A DNA stretch of 64,000 bases from DAIDKA01 sp963708865 (GTDB taxonomy: Bacteria > Pseudomonadota > Gammaproteobacteria > Steroidobacterales > Steroidobacteraceae), in the NCBI GenBank assembly GCA_963708865.1, contig CAVPUC010000005.1:310001-374000 (forward strand), given 5' to 3'. A program made the position numbers and the translations under genes. Under the pieces are notes generated by a model that searched no databases, had not been told where the DNA came from, and worked only from the letters and a program-made list of their open reading frames with translations. This document shows positions 19,962 through 28,209 of the stretch, in pieces (the first letter of the stretch is position 1; each line of letters starts with the position of its first letter).

Positions 19962-21077
19962 ATGCGCTATCAAAAACTTCTTGCCCTGCTGCCGCTGCTG
20001 CTGCTGTGCGGCGCACCGACTTTATCGTCGGCGGGTGTGGATGTGAGCTTCACAGTGAACGTCGCGCCTCCCATGCTGCCGGTATACGAGCAGCCGCCAC
20101 TGCCCGAGCCCGGGTATCTGTGGACGCCCGGATACTGGGCGTGGGATGGCATGGATTACTTCTGGGTGCCCGGCACCTGGGTGCAGCCTCCCGTCAGCGA
20201 TATGTTATGGACGCCGGGTTATTGGGGCTGGCGTGACGGCTTCTATGGCTGGAATCCCGGGTATTGGGGCACCGAAGTGGGCTACTACGGCGGCGTCAAC
20301 TACGGCTACGGCTACACCGGCGTCGGATACCAGGGCGGGTATTGGCATGGCGGTGCGTTTTTCTACAATCGCTCCGTGGCTAATTTCGGCCAGGTAAACG
20401 TCGTCAATGTCTACAATGCGCCGATCCAGGTGCACGAGACGTCGCGAATCAGTTTCAATGGTGGTCAGGGTGGCCTGCACTATCAACCCAATGCGACCGA
20501 GCGGATGGCGATGAATGCGCATCACGTGGACGCAACGCCCATGCAGCGTCAGCATCAGGAGCGCGCGGCGAGCATGCCGGCCCTGCACCTGTCGCAGAAT
20601 GGTGGCAGGCCGCAGATCCTCACGACCCAGCGCGCCGCGGATTTTGCGCATCCCGGACCGGGCCTGCACAATCACGCTCAGATGGGCGGTGAAGGCGCGC
20701 GTGTCCCGGGCGCAGCCCCGCAGCGAGCCGAGGCCGAGCAGCCGCATGTCGCGGGGCCCGGACCGGCCATGCGGGGCCCCGGCCCGGCGCCCGACCGTGG
20801 AGAAGGCGCGCGTGTCCCCGGCGCATCTCCGCAACGGGCCGAGGCCGAGCAGCCGCATTTCGGCGGGCCCGGACCGGCCATGCGCGGCCCTGGCCCGGCA
20901 CCGGAACATGGTGGTGGTCCGGGACCGGCGATGCGCGGCCCCGGCCCGGCACCGGAAGTGCGTGGTGGGCCGCCGCCCGGGCAGGCGCCGCGTCCTCAGG
21001 TCTCACACGAGCAGCCCCGGCATGAAGCAGCGCCCAAGCGCGAAGAGCCGAAGCACGAAGCGGAGCCGAAGCACTAA
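19962..21077 (+). CDS. Exported YXWGXW-repeat protein with Pro/Gly-rich tandem-repeat tail
   Basis: The ATG at 19962 has GAGG upstream and starts a clear signal peptide (YQKLLALLPLLLLCGAPTLSSA). The mature N-terminus carries aromatic W/Y-G-W repeats (PGYLWTPGYWAW, WVPGTWVQPP, WTPGYWGW, WNPGYWGT), the hallmark of YXWGXW-repeat envelope proteins of unknown function. A Gly/Tyr-rich segment follows, then a tail with two 37-residue repeats rich in Pro, Gly and Ala and a charged Glu/His/Lys end. It is probably a periplasmic or surface protein. The repeat tail may vary in copy number among strains. Confidence 0.75.
   Translation: MRYQKLLALLPLLLLCGAPTLSSAGVDVSFTVNVAPPMLPVYEQPPLPEPGYLWTPGYWAWDGMDYFWVPGTWVQPPVSDMLWTPGYWGWRDGFYGWNPGYWGTEVGYYGGVNYGYGYTGVGYQGGYWHGGAFFYNRSVANFGQVNVVNVYNAPIQVHETSRISFNGGQGGLHYQPNATERMAMNAHHVDATPMQRQHQERAASMPALHLSQNGGRPQILTTQRAADFAHPGPGLHNHAQMGGEGARVPGAAPQRAEAEQPHVAGPGPAMRGPGPAPDRGEGARVPGASPQRAEAEQPHFGGPGPAMRGPGPAPEHGGGPGPAMRGPGPAPEVRGGPPPGQAPRPQVSHEQPRHEAAPKREEPKHEAEPKH
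20691..20957 (+). repeat. In-frame tandem repeat, 111-bp unit, two copies plus a partial third
   Basis: Units start at 20691 and 20802 and encode EGARVPGAxPQRAEAEQPH followed by a GPGPAMRGPGPAP block. A third copy of only the GPGPAMRGPGPAPE block lies at 20916-20957. Differences between copies are mostly synonymous or conservative, indicating slipped-strand duplication with selection on the protein. Confidence 0.85.
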
Positions 21078-21097
21078 CCCGAAGCGAATTCGGCTCC
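21062..21097 (+). terminator. Hairpin spanning the YXWGXW gene stop
   Basis: GGAGCCGAA (21062-21070) pairs perfectly with TTCGGCTCC (21089-21097) across an 18-base loop that contains the stop codon at 21075-21077. No U-run follows, so it is a weak terminator candidate or an RNA-stability element before the transglycosylase gene. Confidence 0.35.
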
Positions 21098-21104
21098 TGG
21101 TGTG

Positions 21105-21992
21105 ATGCCGTTGGCGCGCGCCGCCCGAGCGAAGGTCCCGCGCACCGGGAAAGTCAGGAAGCGCAGCAAGGCGCGCGTGCCGCGCACCACGCTGCGCCTG
21201 CGGCTGTGGCCGAGCGCCCGATTGCGCAAGCAGACCTGGCGGGCACTGCGCCGCGCTCCCGGCTTGCTGCAGGTACTGATCGCGCTGATCGTATTGGCCA
21301 CCCTCGCACTGGTGGTCAACGGCGCGTATCAGATCCTGCGCAAGCCGACGGAGCTGTTCTTTCCGGTCAGCGGCGGTCTCAACAAGTTGCCCGATGAGAC
21401 CTGGAGCCGCTACGCGCCGCTCTTTCGCAAGTACCAGACGCAGGTGACGACGGCGCCGTATCTTGCGGCGCTGGCGCAGGTGGAGGCCTCCGGCAATCCG
21501 GTGGCGCGCACCTATTGGCGCTGGTCCTGGCGTCCCCACTTCTTCGAGCTGTATCGCCCGGCCTCCAGTGCCGTCGGCATGTACCAGATCACCGACGGCA
21601 CCTTCGCCGAGGCGCGGCAGTTGTGCATTCGCGATCATCAGGTTGCGCGCCAGGGGCCCTGGAATGACTGGCACGGGTGCTGGATGAACGCCTTGTACTC
21701 TCGGGTCATCCCCAGCCACGCCGTCGAGCTGGTGGCGGCGTATCTCACCGCCAACACCGAGGAGCTGCTGGCGCGCTACCACCGCACCAACGCCACCGCG
21801 CAGCAGCGCCAGGCGCTGGCGACGGTGATCCATCTGTGCGGCGCCGGGGCCGGCGCCGGCTATGTCCGCCAGGGCCTGCATGGGGCGGCGGGCCAGCACT
21901 GCGGCGACCAGGATGTGGCCGCGTACCTGGGCCGCGTCGCCGCCATGACCCGGCTGTTCGCCCGTCTTGCGGCACAGGATCCCGAGTCATAG
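21105..21992 (+). CDS. Membrane-anchored lytic transglycosylase-like protein (SLT domain)
   Basis: A basic cytoplasmic head (residues 1-50, many Arg/Lys) is followed by one transmembrane helix (LLQVLIALIVLATLALVV) and a periplasmic SLT-type domain. The putative catalytic Glu lies in ALAQVEASGNPVA, and SSAVGMYQITDGTFAEA matches the conserved GxxQ...TF segment of lytic transglycosylases. Such enzymes cleave peptidoglycan glycan strands with anhydro-muramic acid formation. About 295 residues; start at the ATG directly after an in-frame GTG. The frame is intact. Confidence 0.78.
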   Translation: MPLARAARAKVPRTGKVRKRSKARVPRTTLRLRLWPSARLRKQTWRALRRAPGLLQVLIALIVLATLALVVNGAYQILRKPTELFFPVSGGLNKLPDETWSRYAPLFRKYQTQVTTAPYLAALAQVEASGNPVARTYWRWSWRPHFFELYRPASSAVGMYQITDGTFAEARQLCIRDHQVARQGPWNDWHGCWMNALYSRVIPSHAVELVAAYLTANTEELLARYHRTNATAQQRQALATVIHLCGAGAGAGYVRQGLHGAAGQHCGDQDVAAYLGRVAAMTRLFARLAAQDPES

Positions 21993-22092
21993 GGCCTTTG
22001 TCGTGTCAACAGCTCGGGGCAGCGGCGGCCGTGATAATCTGCGCCGCTGACGATGACACCGCAATGGCCTGGAATGGCCAAGGGACCCTCCC

Positions 22093-23466
22093 ATGAACAA
22101 TAGCGACCCGCGTCAAACCATCCTCAGATCGCCCATGGGCGCCCTGCAGATCATCGTGGTGTTCATCGCGGTGGGTCTGAATGCCCTGGATGGATTCGAT
22201 GTGATGTCCATCAGCTTTGCCTCCATCGGCATCCAGAAGGAATGGCACATCGACAAAGCGACGCTGGGCGCCGTACTGTCGATGGAACTCATCGGCATGG
22301 CGGCGGGTTCGATTTTCCTGGGCGGCCTCGCCGATCGGATCGGGCGCCGCATCACGGTACTCGGCTGCCTGGTCCTCATGACCTGCGGCATGTACATGGC
22401 GACCACGGCCTCCGGAGTTCTCGAGCTGTCCATCTGGCGTGTGCTGACCGGGCTTGGAATCGGCGGCGTGCTGGCGGCGGTCAACGCCATGACGGCCGAA
22501 TTCTCCAATGCCCGACGCCGCGACGCCTGTGTGTCCTTCATGTCCATCGGCTATCCGCTGGGGGCGGTATTCGGTGGCGTGATCGTCGCCCAGCTGCTGA
22601 AGACCTATGACTGGCGTTCCGTGTTCTATTTCGGCTCGGCATTCACCGCCACGCTGATTCCGCTGGTGTGGTTCCTGGTTCCCGAATCGGTGCACTGGCT
22701 GGCCCGCAAGCAGCCGGCGAATGCGCTCGAACGCATCAATCACGCCATGAAGCGCATGGGCTTTGCGGCCATCGACAGCCTGCCCGCGCAGGTGGCCAAT
22801 GCCCCCAAAGGCACCATCTGGGATATTTTCGCGCCCGCACTGGTGGCGACGACCGTCATTCTCACCATCGCGTATTTCTTCCACGTCACGACCTTCTACT
22901 TCATCCTCAAGTGGGTGCCCTCGATTATCGCGAGCATGGGCTTCCCGGCATCCGCCGCTGCGGGCGTGCTGACCTGGGCGAATGTCGGTGGCGCTGCGGG
23001 CGGGGCGCTGTTCGGTGTGCTCACGCAGAAACTGCCGCTCAAGCCGCTCACGATCGTCACCATGCTGCTGGCGACGGTCGGAGTGATCATTTTCGGACAC
23101 ACGCCGGCGAATCTGAACCGGCTGTCGCTGTTGTGCGCCGGCGCCGGATTCTTTGGCAACGCCGGCATCGTCGGCATGTACGCGATTTTCGCGCGCGCAT
23201 TTCCGACTCACGTGCGTGCGTTCGGCACCGGCTGGGCCATCGGCGTCGGTCGGGGCGGCGCAGCGCTCGCGCCCTGGGTCGCGGGCCTTTTGTTCAAGGC
23301 CGGTCATCCGGTTCCCGAAGTGGCTTTCGTGATGGCAATGGGGTCGGCGGTCGCGGCGTGTGCGCTGCTGTTCCTGAAAATGCGGCCCGATGAGACCAGT
23401 CCGCAGTTTCAGCCGGTGAGCAACACCAACGCGGTGGCCGCTCTGCCCGGCGCTTCGGCCATCTGA
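22093..23466 (+). CDS. MFS transporter, aromatic acid:H+ symporter (AAHS) family
   Basis: A 457-residue twelve-helix permease. The DGFDVM motif in helix 1 (about residue 33) and GGLADRIGRR in the loop between helices 2 and 3 are diagnostic of AAHS carriers such as PcaK, BenK and MhpT; RVLTGLGIGGVLAAVNAMTAEF in helix 4 and LVPESVHWL after helix 6 also fit. It would import aromatic acids across the inner membrane with protons. No aromatic catabolic genes accompany it, so the substrate is open. The frame is intact. Confidence 0.88.
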   Translation: MNNSDPRQTILRSPMGALQIIVVFIAVGLNALDGFDVMSISFASIGIQKEWHIDKATLGAVLSMELIGMAAGSIFLGGLADRIGRRITVLGCLVLMTCGMYMATTASGVLELSIWRVLTGLGIGGVLAAVNAMTAEFSNARRRDACVSFMSIGYPLGAVFGGVIVAQLLKTYDWRSVFYFGSAFTATLIPLVWFLVPESVHWLARKQPANALERINHAMKRMGFAAIDSLPAQVANAPKGTIWDIFAPALVATTVILTIAYFFHVTTFYFILKWVPSIIASMGFPASAAAGVLTWANVGGAAGGALFGVLTQKLPLKPLTIVTMLLATVGVIIFGHTPANLNRLSLLCAGAGFFGNAGIVGMYAIFARAFPTHVRAFGTGWAIGVGRGGAALAPWVAGLLFKAGHPVPEVAFVMAMGSAVAACALLFLKMRPDETSPQFQPVSNTNAVAALPGASAI

Positions 23467-23502
23467 GGCGGGCGCTGGCGGCGCTGGCGCGAAGCCTGCG
23501 GC

Positions 23503-24646
23503 ATGCTGTATCTGGCGTTGCTGCCGGTTGTCATCTGGCTGTACCTCACGTTCGCACGCGGTGGTTTCTGGCTGGTTGGCACCCTGCTCTCGACGGACGA
23601 GGCGCCACGGGATGCGGCCGCGCGCGTGGTGGTCGTCATTCCGGCGCGCAACGAGGCGGCGGTGGTGGGGCTCGCCGTACAGTCACTGCTCGCGCAGCAA
23701 TTTGCGGGTGAGTTGCACCTCGTCGTCGTGGATGATGCGAGCAGCGACGGTACCGCCGAGGTGGTGCGCACCACCGCTGCGCAGCTCGGCGCGGCGGAAC
23801 GCCTCACGCTGCTGCGTGGCTCGGGGCCTGATCCGGGCTGGAGCGGCAAGGTCTGCGCCATGGCGCGCGGTGTGGCGGCGGCCGAGGCGCTTGAGCCGGA
23901 CTACCTGCTGTTCACCGACGCCGATATCCATCACGAACCGGATAATGTGGCGCGGCTGGTGGCCAACGCGCGGCGGTTGAATGCCGATCTGCTGTCCTCG
24001 ATGGTTCAGCTCACCGTCAGCAACAACGCCGAACGCTGGCTGATTCCGGCGTTTGTCTTTTTCTTCCTGAAACTGTATCCGCCTGCCTGGATTGCGCGCT
24101 CGGATGCGGCGACGGCCGGCGCGGCCGGCGGCTGCATGCTGGTGCGGCCGCAGGCACTGGCGCGCAGCGGCGGCCTGGGCGCCATCCGCGCGCAGATCAT
24201 CGATGACTGCTCGCTGGCCCGCTCCATCAAGCGCGCCGGCGGCCGCGTCTGCCTGGGGCTCACCCGCCAGGCACGCAGCCTTCGCCCCTACGGTTCGGCC
24301 GGCGAGATCGGCCGGATGATTGCACGCACGGCGTTCAACCAGCTGGGACATTCGTGGCTGCTGCTGCTCGGCACGCTGCTGGGTCTGTTCGTCAGCCTAT
24401 CTGCTGCCGCCGTTGCTGCTGTTCAGTGGCAGCCTCACGGGCATGATCGGCGGCGCCACGGCGTGGGCGCTGATGAGCCTGTGCTATGCGCCGATGGTGC
24501 GCTTCTACGAGCTGAATCCACTGTGGGTGTTCACGCTGCCGGCCGCCGCGGCTTTTTATGCCGGCGCCACGCTGTATTCAGCATGGCAGTACCGGCTCGG
24601 CCGCGGGGGTCAGTGGAAGGGTCGGGCGCAGGACTCGCACGGCTAG
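23503..24646 (+). CDS. hpnB: HpnB-like family 2 glycosyltransferase, one frameshift
   Basis: A membrane-bound GT2 enzyme resembling the hopanoid-associated HpnB. Evidence: an N-terminal helix (LYLALLPVVIWLYLTFARGGFW), the nucleotide-sugar domain with VVIPARNEAAVVG, VVVDDASSDGT, GWSGKVCAMARGV, FTDADI, the HpnB-like AERWLIPAFVFFFLKLYPP and AGGCMLVRPQAL, the acceptor Asp region IDDCSLARSIK, and C-terminal helices. A single extra base near 24400 breaks the frame; without it SYLLPPLLLFSG continues to a stop at 24646. Length is about 380 residues. No other hopanoid gene lies in the window, so involvement in hopanoid head-group synthesis is by similarity only. Confidence 0.82.
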
Positions 24647-25125
24647 TGGTGATGCCCGTGTTCGCCGTGCACGTGGCCATGCTCGAGCTCCTCGGCGGTC
24701 GCTTCGCGCACCGCCACGATGTCGATGGCAAAGTTCAGGTTCTTGCCGGCCAGCGGATGGTTGGAGTCGATGGTGACCGTGTCCCCCAGCACCTGGGTGA
24801 CGGTGACCTCGCGCGGGCCCTCCTGGGTCTGCGCGTGCAGTTTCATGCCGACGTAAATCTTGGGAATACCCTTCAGCTGACGGCGCGGCACGCGTTGCAC
24901 CATCGCGGCGTCGTACTCGCCGTAACCGTCGGCCGGCGTGATTTTTACATTCAGCTTATCGCCCGCGACCTTGCCCGTAAGCTCGCGTTCGAGGCCGGCG
25001 ACGAGGTTGCCGTGGCCATGCAGGTAAGCCAGCGCCTCCCCGCCGTCGGAGCTGTCAATCACCTCTCCGGCGTCATCCTTGAGGGTGTAATGGAGGGTCA
25101 CGACCGAATCTTTCTGAATGCTCAT
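24643..25125 (-). CDS. slyD: FKBP-type peptidyl-prolyl cis-trans isomerase, SlyD type
   Basis: A cytoplasmic proline isomerase and chaperone. The 160-residue sequence begins IQKDSVVTLHYTLKDDAGEVIDSS, has an IF-type insertion (GYGEYDAAMVQRVPRRQL) and NHPLAGKNLNFAIDIVAVREAT, and ends in a His-rich tail (HGHVHGEHGHHH) typical of SlyD metal binding and nickel delivery. It converges on hpnB with a four-base overlap. The divergent gap 25126-25313 to prlC presumably holds both promoters; none could be assigned firmly. Confidence 0.93.
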   Translation of the reverse strand: MSIQKDSVVTLHYTLKDDAGEVIDSSDGGEALAYLHGHGNLVAGLERELTGKVAGDKLNVKITPADGYGEYDAAMVQRVPRRQLKGIPKIYVGMKLHAQTQEGPREVTVTQVLGDTVTIDSNHPLAGKNLNFAIDIVAVREATAEELEHGHVHGEHGHHH

Positions 25126-25313
25126 GCGTCAAATCCATGGCGAGGGGCGAACCGCCTCAGCGCGCAGCCGCCGTATGGGGATTTTCGCAGTGTAGCGAAA
25201 TACGCTAGATCGGGGGAGACTCGACAATAACGGCCATATGTCCCTAGGCAGCAGCGCCGTACCCTGTAAAATTGGGGGATTACACCCGACAAGCGCGCAT
25301 CGCAGCGAGAGTC

Positions 25314-27368
25314 ATGCAACCCAATCCCTTGCTTCAGGCCAGCACGCTGCCTTACCAGCTGCCGCCCTTTGATCGCGTTGACAACCAGCACTTCCGGGAA
25401 GCGTTTGCCGAGGGCATGGCGGCGCAATTGCGCGAAGTCGCAGCCATCACGGCGCGCGAGACCGAGCCGACCTTCGAGAACACCATCGTCGCACTGGAGC
25501 GTTCCGGGGAGCTGCTGGATCGGGCGACGGCGGTCTTTTTCAATCTGATCGCCTCCAATACCAATGACGTCATGCAGCAGTTCGAGTCGGAGCTTGCGCC
25601 GCAGCTGGCGGCGCACGAGGATGCGATTCTGCTCGATGCAAAGCTGTTCGCGCGGGTCCGCGCCCTGCATGACAGCCGCACGGAGATGGGCCTGGAGCCG
25701 GAGGCAGTCCAGCTCCTGGAGCGGTATTACACCCAGTTCGTGCGCGCCGGGGCGCGCCTGAGCGATGCGCAGAAATCGCGCGCCAGGGCGCTCAATGCGC
25801 AGATATCGAGCCTGACGACCCGCTTCAAGCAGAACGTGCTCAAGGCGACCAGCGAGGGGGCGGTCGTGGTGGACAGCGCCGCGGAACTGGCCGGCCTGTC
25901 CGAGGAGCAGGTCGGGGCGGCGGCCGCGGCCGCCGCCGCGCGCGGGCTGGTCGGCAAATGGCTGATCACGCTGCAGAACACGACCACGCAGCCGCTGCTG
26001 GCGCAACTGTCAAATCGCGCGCTGCGTGAACGGCTGTTCAAGGCCTCGACCGCCCGCGGCCGAACCGGCGCGTCGGACAATACGCAGATCGTGCAGCAGC
26101 TGGTGGCGCTGCGGGCGCAACGTGCGGCACTGCTCGGCTACACCAATCATGCGACCTATCAGCTCGAGGATGAGTCCGCCGGCAGCCCGGCGGCGGTGAA
26201 ACGCATTCTGACGGAGCTGGTGCCGGCGGCACTGGCGCGCGCCCGCGAGGATGCCCGCGACCTGCAGCAGCTCATCGATGCGCATGCCCGCGCCGAAGGT
26301 TTCGCGACGTTCCGGCTCGCCGCGTGGGACTGGCCGTTCTACGCCGAGCGGCTGCGCAAGGCGCGGTACGACTTTGATCGCGCCGAGGTGGCGCCCTATT
26401 TCGAGCTGAACCGGGTGCTGCGGGATGGGGTCTTCTATGCCGCGCACGAGCTGTATGGCCTCACCTTCGAGGAGCGCCCGGAGCTGCCGGTCTATCACCC
26501 GGATGTGCGGATATTCGAAGTCTTTGATCTGGACGGAACGCCGCTCGCCCTGTTCCTGGCGGACTACTACGCCCGGGACAGCAAACAGGGCGGCGCCTGG
26601 ATGAACAACTTCGTGCGCCAGGCGCGGCTGCTGGGCCTGAAGCCGGTGGTCGCCAACAACTTGAACGTGCCCAAGCCGCAGGCGGGCCAGCCGGCGCTGC
26701 TGACGTTCGAGGAAGTGACCACCCTGTTCCATGAGTTCGGGCACGCGCTGCACGGCATGCTGTCGAATGTGCGCTACCCGTTGCTGCAGGGAACCAACGT
26801 GCCGCGCGACTTCGTGGAATTTCCCTCGCAGTTCAATGAAATGTGGGCCCGGGATCCCACGGTCCTGGCGAATTTCGCACGCCATTACCGCACCGGGGAG
26901 CCCATGCCATCGCAGCTTCTGGCAAAGGTGCTGGCGGCGCAGACGTTTGACCAAGGCTATGCCACCACCGAGTACCTGGCCGCGGCGCTCATCGACCAGG
27001 CGTGGCACGAACTGGGTGAGCAGGAGACCGAGGCAGCCGCTGATCCGGTGCGCTTCGAAGCCGGTGTACTCGAGCGCTACGGCATCGATCCGGCACTGGT
27101 GCCGCCGCGGTACCACACCTCTTATTTTGCCCATGTCTTCTCCGGGGGCTATTCCGCCGGGTACTACGCCTACATCTGGAGCGAAGTCCTGGCGCGCGAT
27201 GCCGGCGAGTGGTTCAGCGCCCATGGCGGCCTGCGTCGCGCCAACGGCGCGAACCTGCGTAACAAGGTGCTGTCGCGGGGTCGCAGCCTCGATCCCCAGG
27301 CCATGTTCATCGACTTCTACGGTCGAGCGCCGGAAGTGGCGCCGCTGGTGGCATACCGCGGGCTGTGA
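25314..27368 (+). CDS. prlC: Oligopeptidase A, M3A zinc metallopeptidase
   Basis: A cytosolic oligopeptidase that degrades signal peptides and short peptides. The 684-residue frame is intact. The HEFGH zinc motif has H473, E474 and H477, and the segments NPLLQASTLPYQLPPFD at the start and FGHALHGMLSNVRYP after the motif match PrlC/Dcp-type M3 enzymes. The ATG at 25314 is preferred to an upstream TTG because it gives the canonical start. Divergent from slyD; the ZIP transporter follows after 66 bases. Confidence 0.92.
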   Translation: MQPNPLLQASTLPYQLPPFDRVDNQHFREAFAEGMAAQLREVAAITARETEPTFENTIVALERSGELLDRATAVFFNLIASNTNDVMQQFESELAPQLAAHEDAILLDAKLFARVRALHDSRTEMGLEPEAVQLLERYYTQFVRAGARLSDAQKSRARALNAQISSLTTRFKQNVLKATSEGAVVVDSAAELAGLSEEQVGAAAAAAAARGLVGKWLITLQNTTTQPLLAQLSNRALRERLFKASTARGRTGASDNTQIVQQLVALRAQRAALLGYTNHATYQLEDESAGSPAAVKRILTELVPAALARAREDARDLQQLIDAHARAEGFATFRLAAWDWPFYAERLRKARYDFDRAEVAPYFELNRVLRDGVFYAAHELYGLTFEERPELPVYHPDVRIFEVFDLDGTPLALFLADYYARDSKQGGAWMNNFVRQARLLGLKPVVANNLNVPKPQAGQPALLTFEEVTTLFHEFGHALHGMLSNVRYPLLQGTNVPRDFVEFPSQFNEMWARDPTVLANFARHYRTGEPMPSQLLAKVLAAQTFDQGYATTEYLAAALIDQAWHELGEQETEAAADPVRFEAGVLERYGIDPALVPPRYHTSYFAHVFSGGYSAGYYAYIWSEVLARDAGEWFSAHGGLRRANGANLRNKVLSRGRSLDPQAMFIDFYGRAPEVAPLVAYRGL

Positions 27369-27434
27369 CCCCGGCCGGCGCGGGGCTGGTAGCATGGGCG
27401 TCCGGCGCGTGGGCGTCGCTGGGAGCCGCTCGCC

Positions 27435-28175
27435 GTGCAAAATCTGCTGATTCTTCCGATCGCCGCCGCCACCTGCGTGGCCACCATGATCGGCGGATGG
27501 GTGGGAATCTCGCTGCGCGACCGACTGCACCTGGTCCTGGCCTTCAGCGCCGGGGCCGTGATCGGCGTGGCCTTCTTCGATCTGCTGCCGGAGGCAGTGG
27601 TGCTGGGCGGCGGCACCGGGCCTGCGCCGCTGCTGGCGCCGCGTGCCATTCTCGCGGTAGCGGGGCTGGGATTTCTCCTGTACATGCTGCTCGATCGTTC
27701 GCTGCCCGGCCATGCGACAGGTGCCGCCGGCCACCCGGACCTGCGCCGTGCGTGGGCGGCCGCCGGCAGTTTCGCCATCCACAGCTTCCTCGACGGATTT
27801 GCCATCGGCATTGGATTCCAGGCCAGCAGGGCCGTCGGCATTGCGGTCGCGGTGGCGGTGCTGGCACACGATTTTTCCGACGGCTTGAATACCGTCAGCG
27901 TGGTGCTGCGCAATGGCGGCGACCGCCGCAGCGCCTTCAAATGGCTGGTGGTCGATGCCGTGGCGCCCGTGGCCGGCGCGCTCACCAGCATTGCGCTGAC
28001 CATACCGACCCAGGGGCTGGCCATGGTGCTGGCGCTGTTCTCCGGGTTTTTCCTGTATGTCGGAGGCAGCGACCTGCTGCCCGAAAGCCATCATGGCCAT
28101 CCGCGCCTGTTGACGACGTTTGCAACCGTGGCGGGGGCCCTGTGCCTGTATGTCGTCGCACAGGTTGCGGGCTGA
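27435..28175 (+). CDS. ZIP family metal transporter
   Basis: A 246-residue polytopic protein with about eight helices. The metal-site helices are visible: SFAIHSFLDGFAIGIGF (helix 4, HxxxDG) and LAHDFSDGLNTVSVVL (helix 5, HDxxDG), matching the ZIP signature. It probably imports Zn or another divalent cation at the inner membrane. A shortened His-poor loop lies between helices 3 and 4. The start is a GTG at 27435. It may be cotranscribed with prlC. Confidence 0.85.
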   Translation: MQNLLILPIAAATCVATMIGGWVGISLRDRLHLVLAFSAGAVIGVAFFDLLPEAVVLGGGTGPAPLLAPRAILAVAGLGFLLYMLLDRSLPGHATGAAGHPDLRRAWAAAGSFAIHSFLDGFAIGIGFQASRAVGIAVAVAVLAHDFSDGLNTVSVVLRNGGDRRSAFKWLVVDAVAPVAGALTSIALTIPTQGLAMVLALFSGFFLYVGGSDLLPESHHGHPRLLTTFATVAGALCLYVVAQVAG

Positions 28176-28209
28176 TATCCTTGTTGCACCGTCAGTTTCG
28201 GGTGCCGAC

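Noticed and set aside
20691..20957. Direct repeats as a CRISPR array
   Set aside because: The 111-bp units are in frame within an exported protein, lack spacers and have no cas genes nearby.
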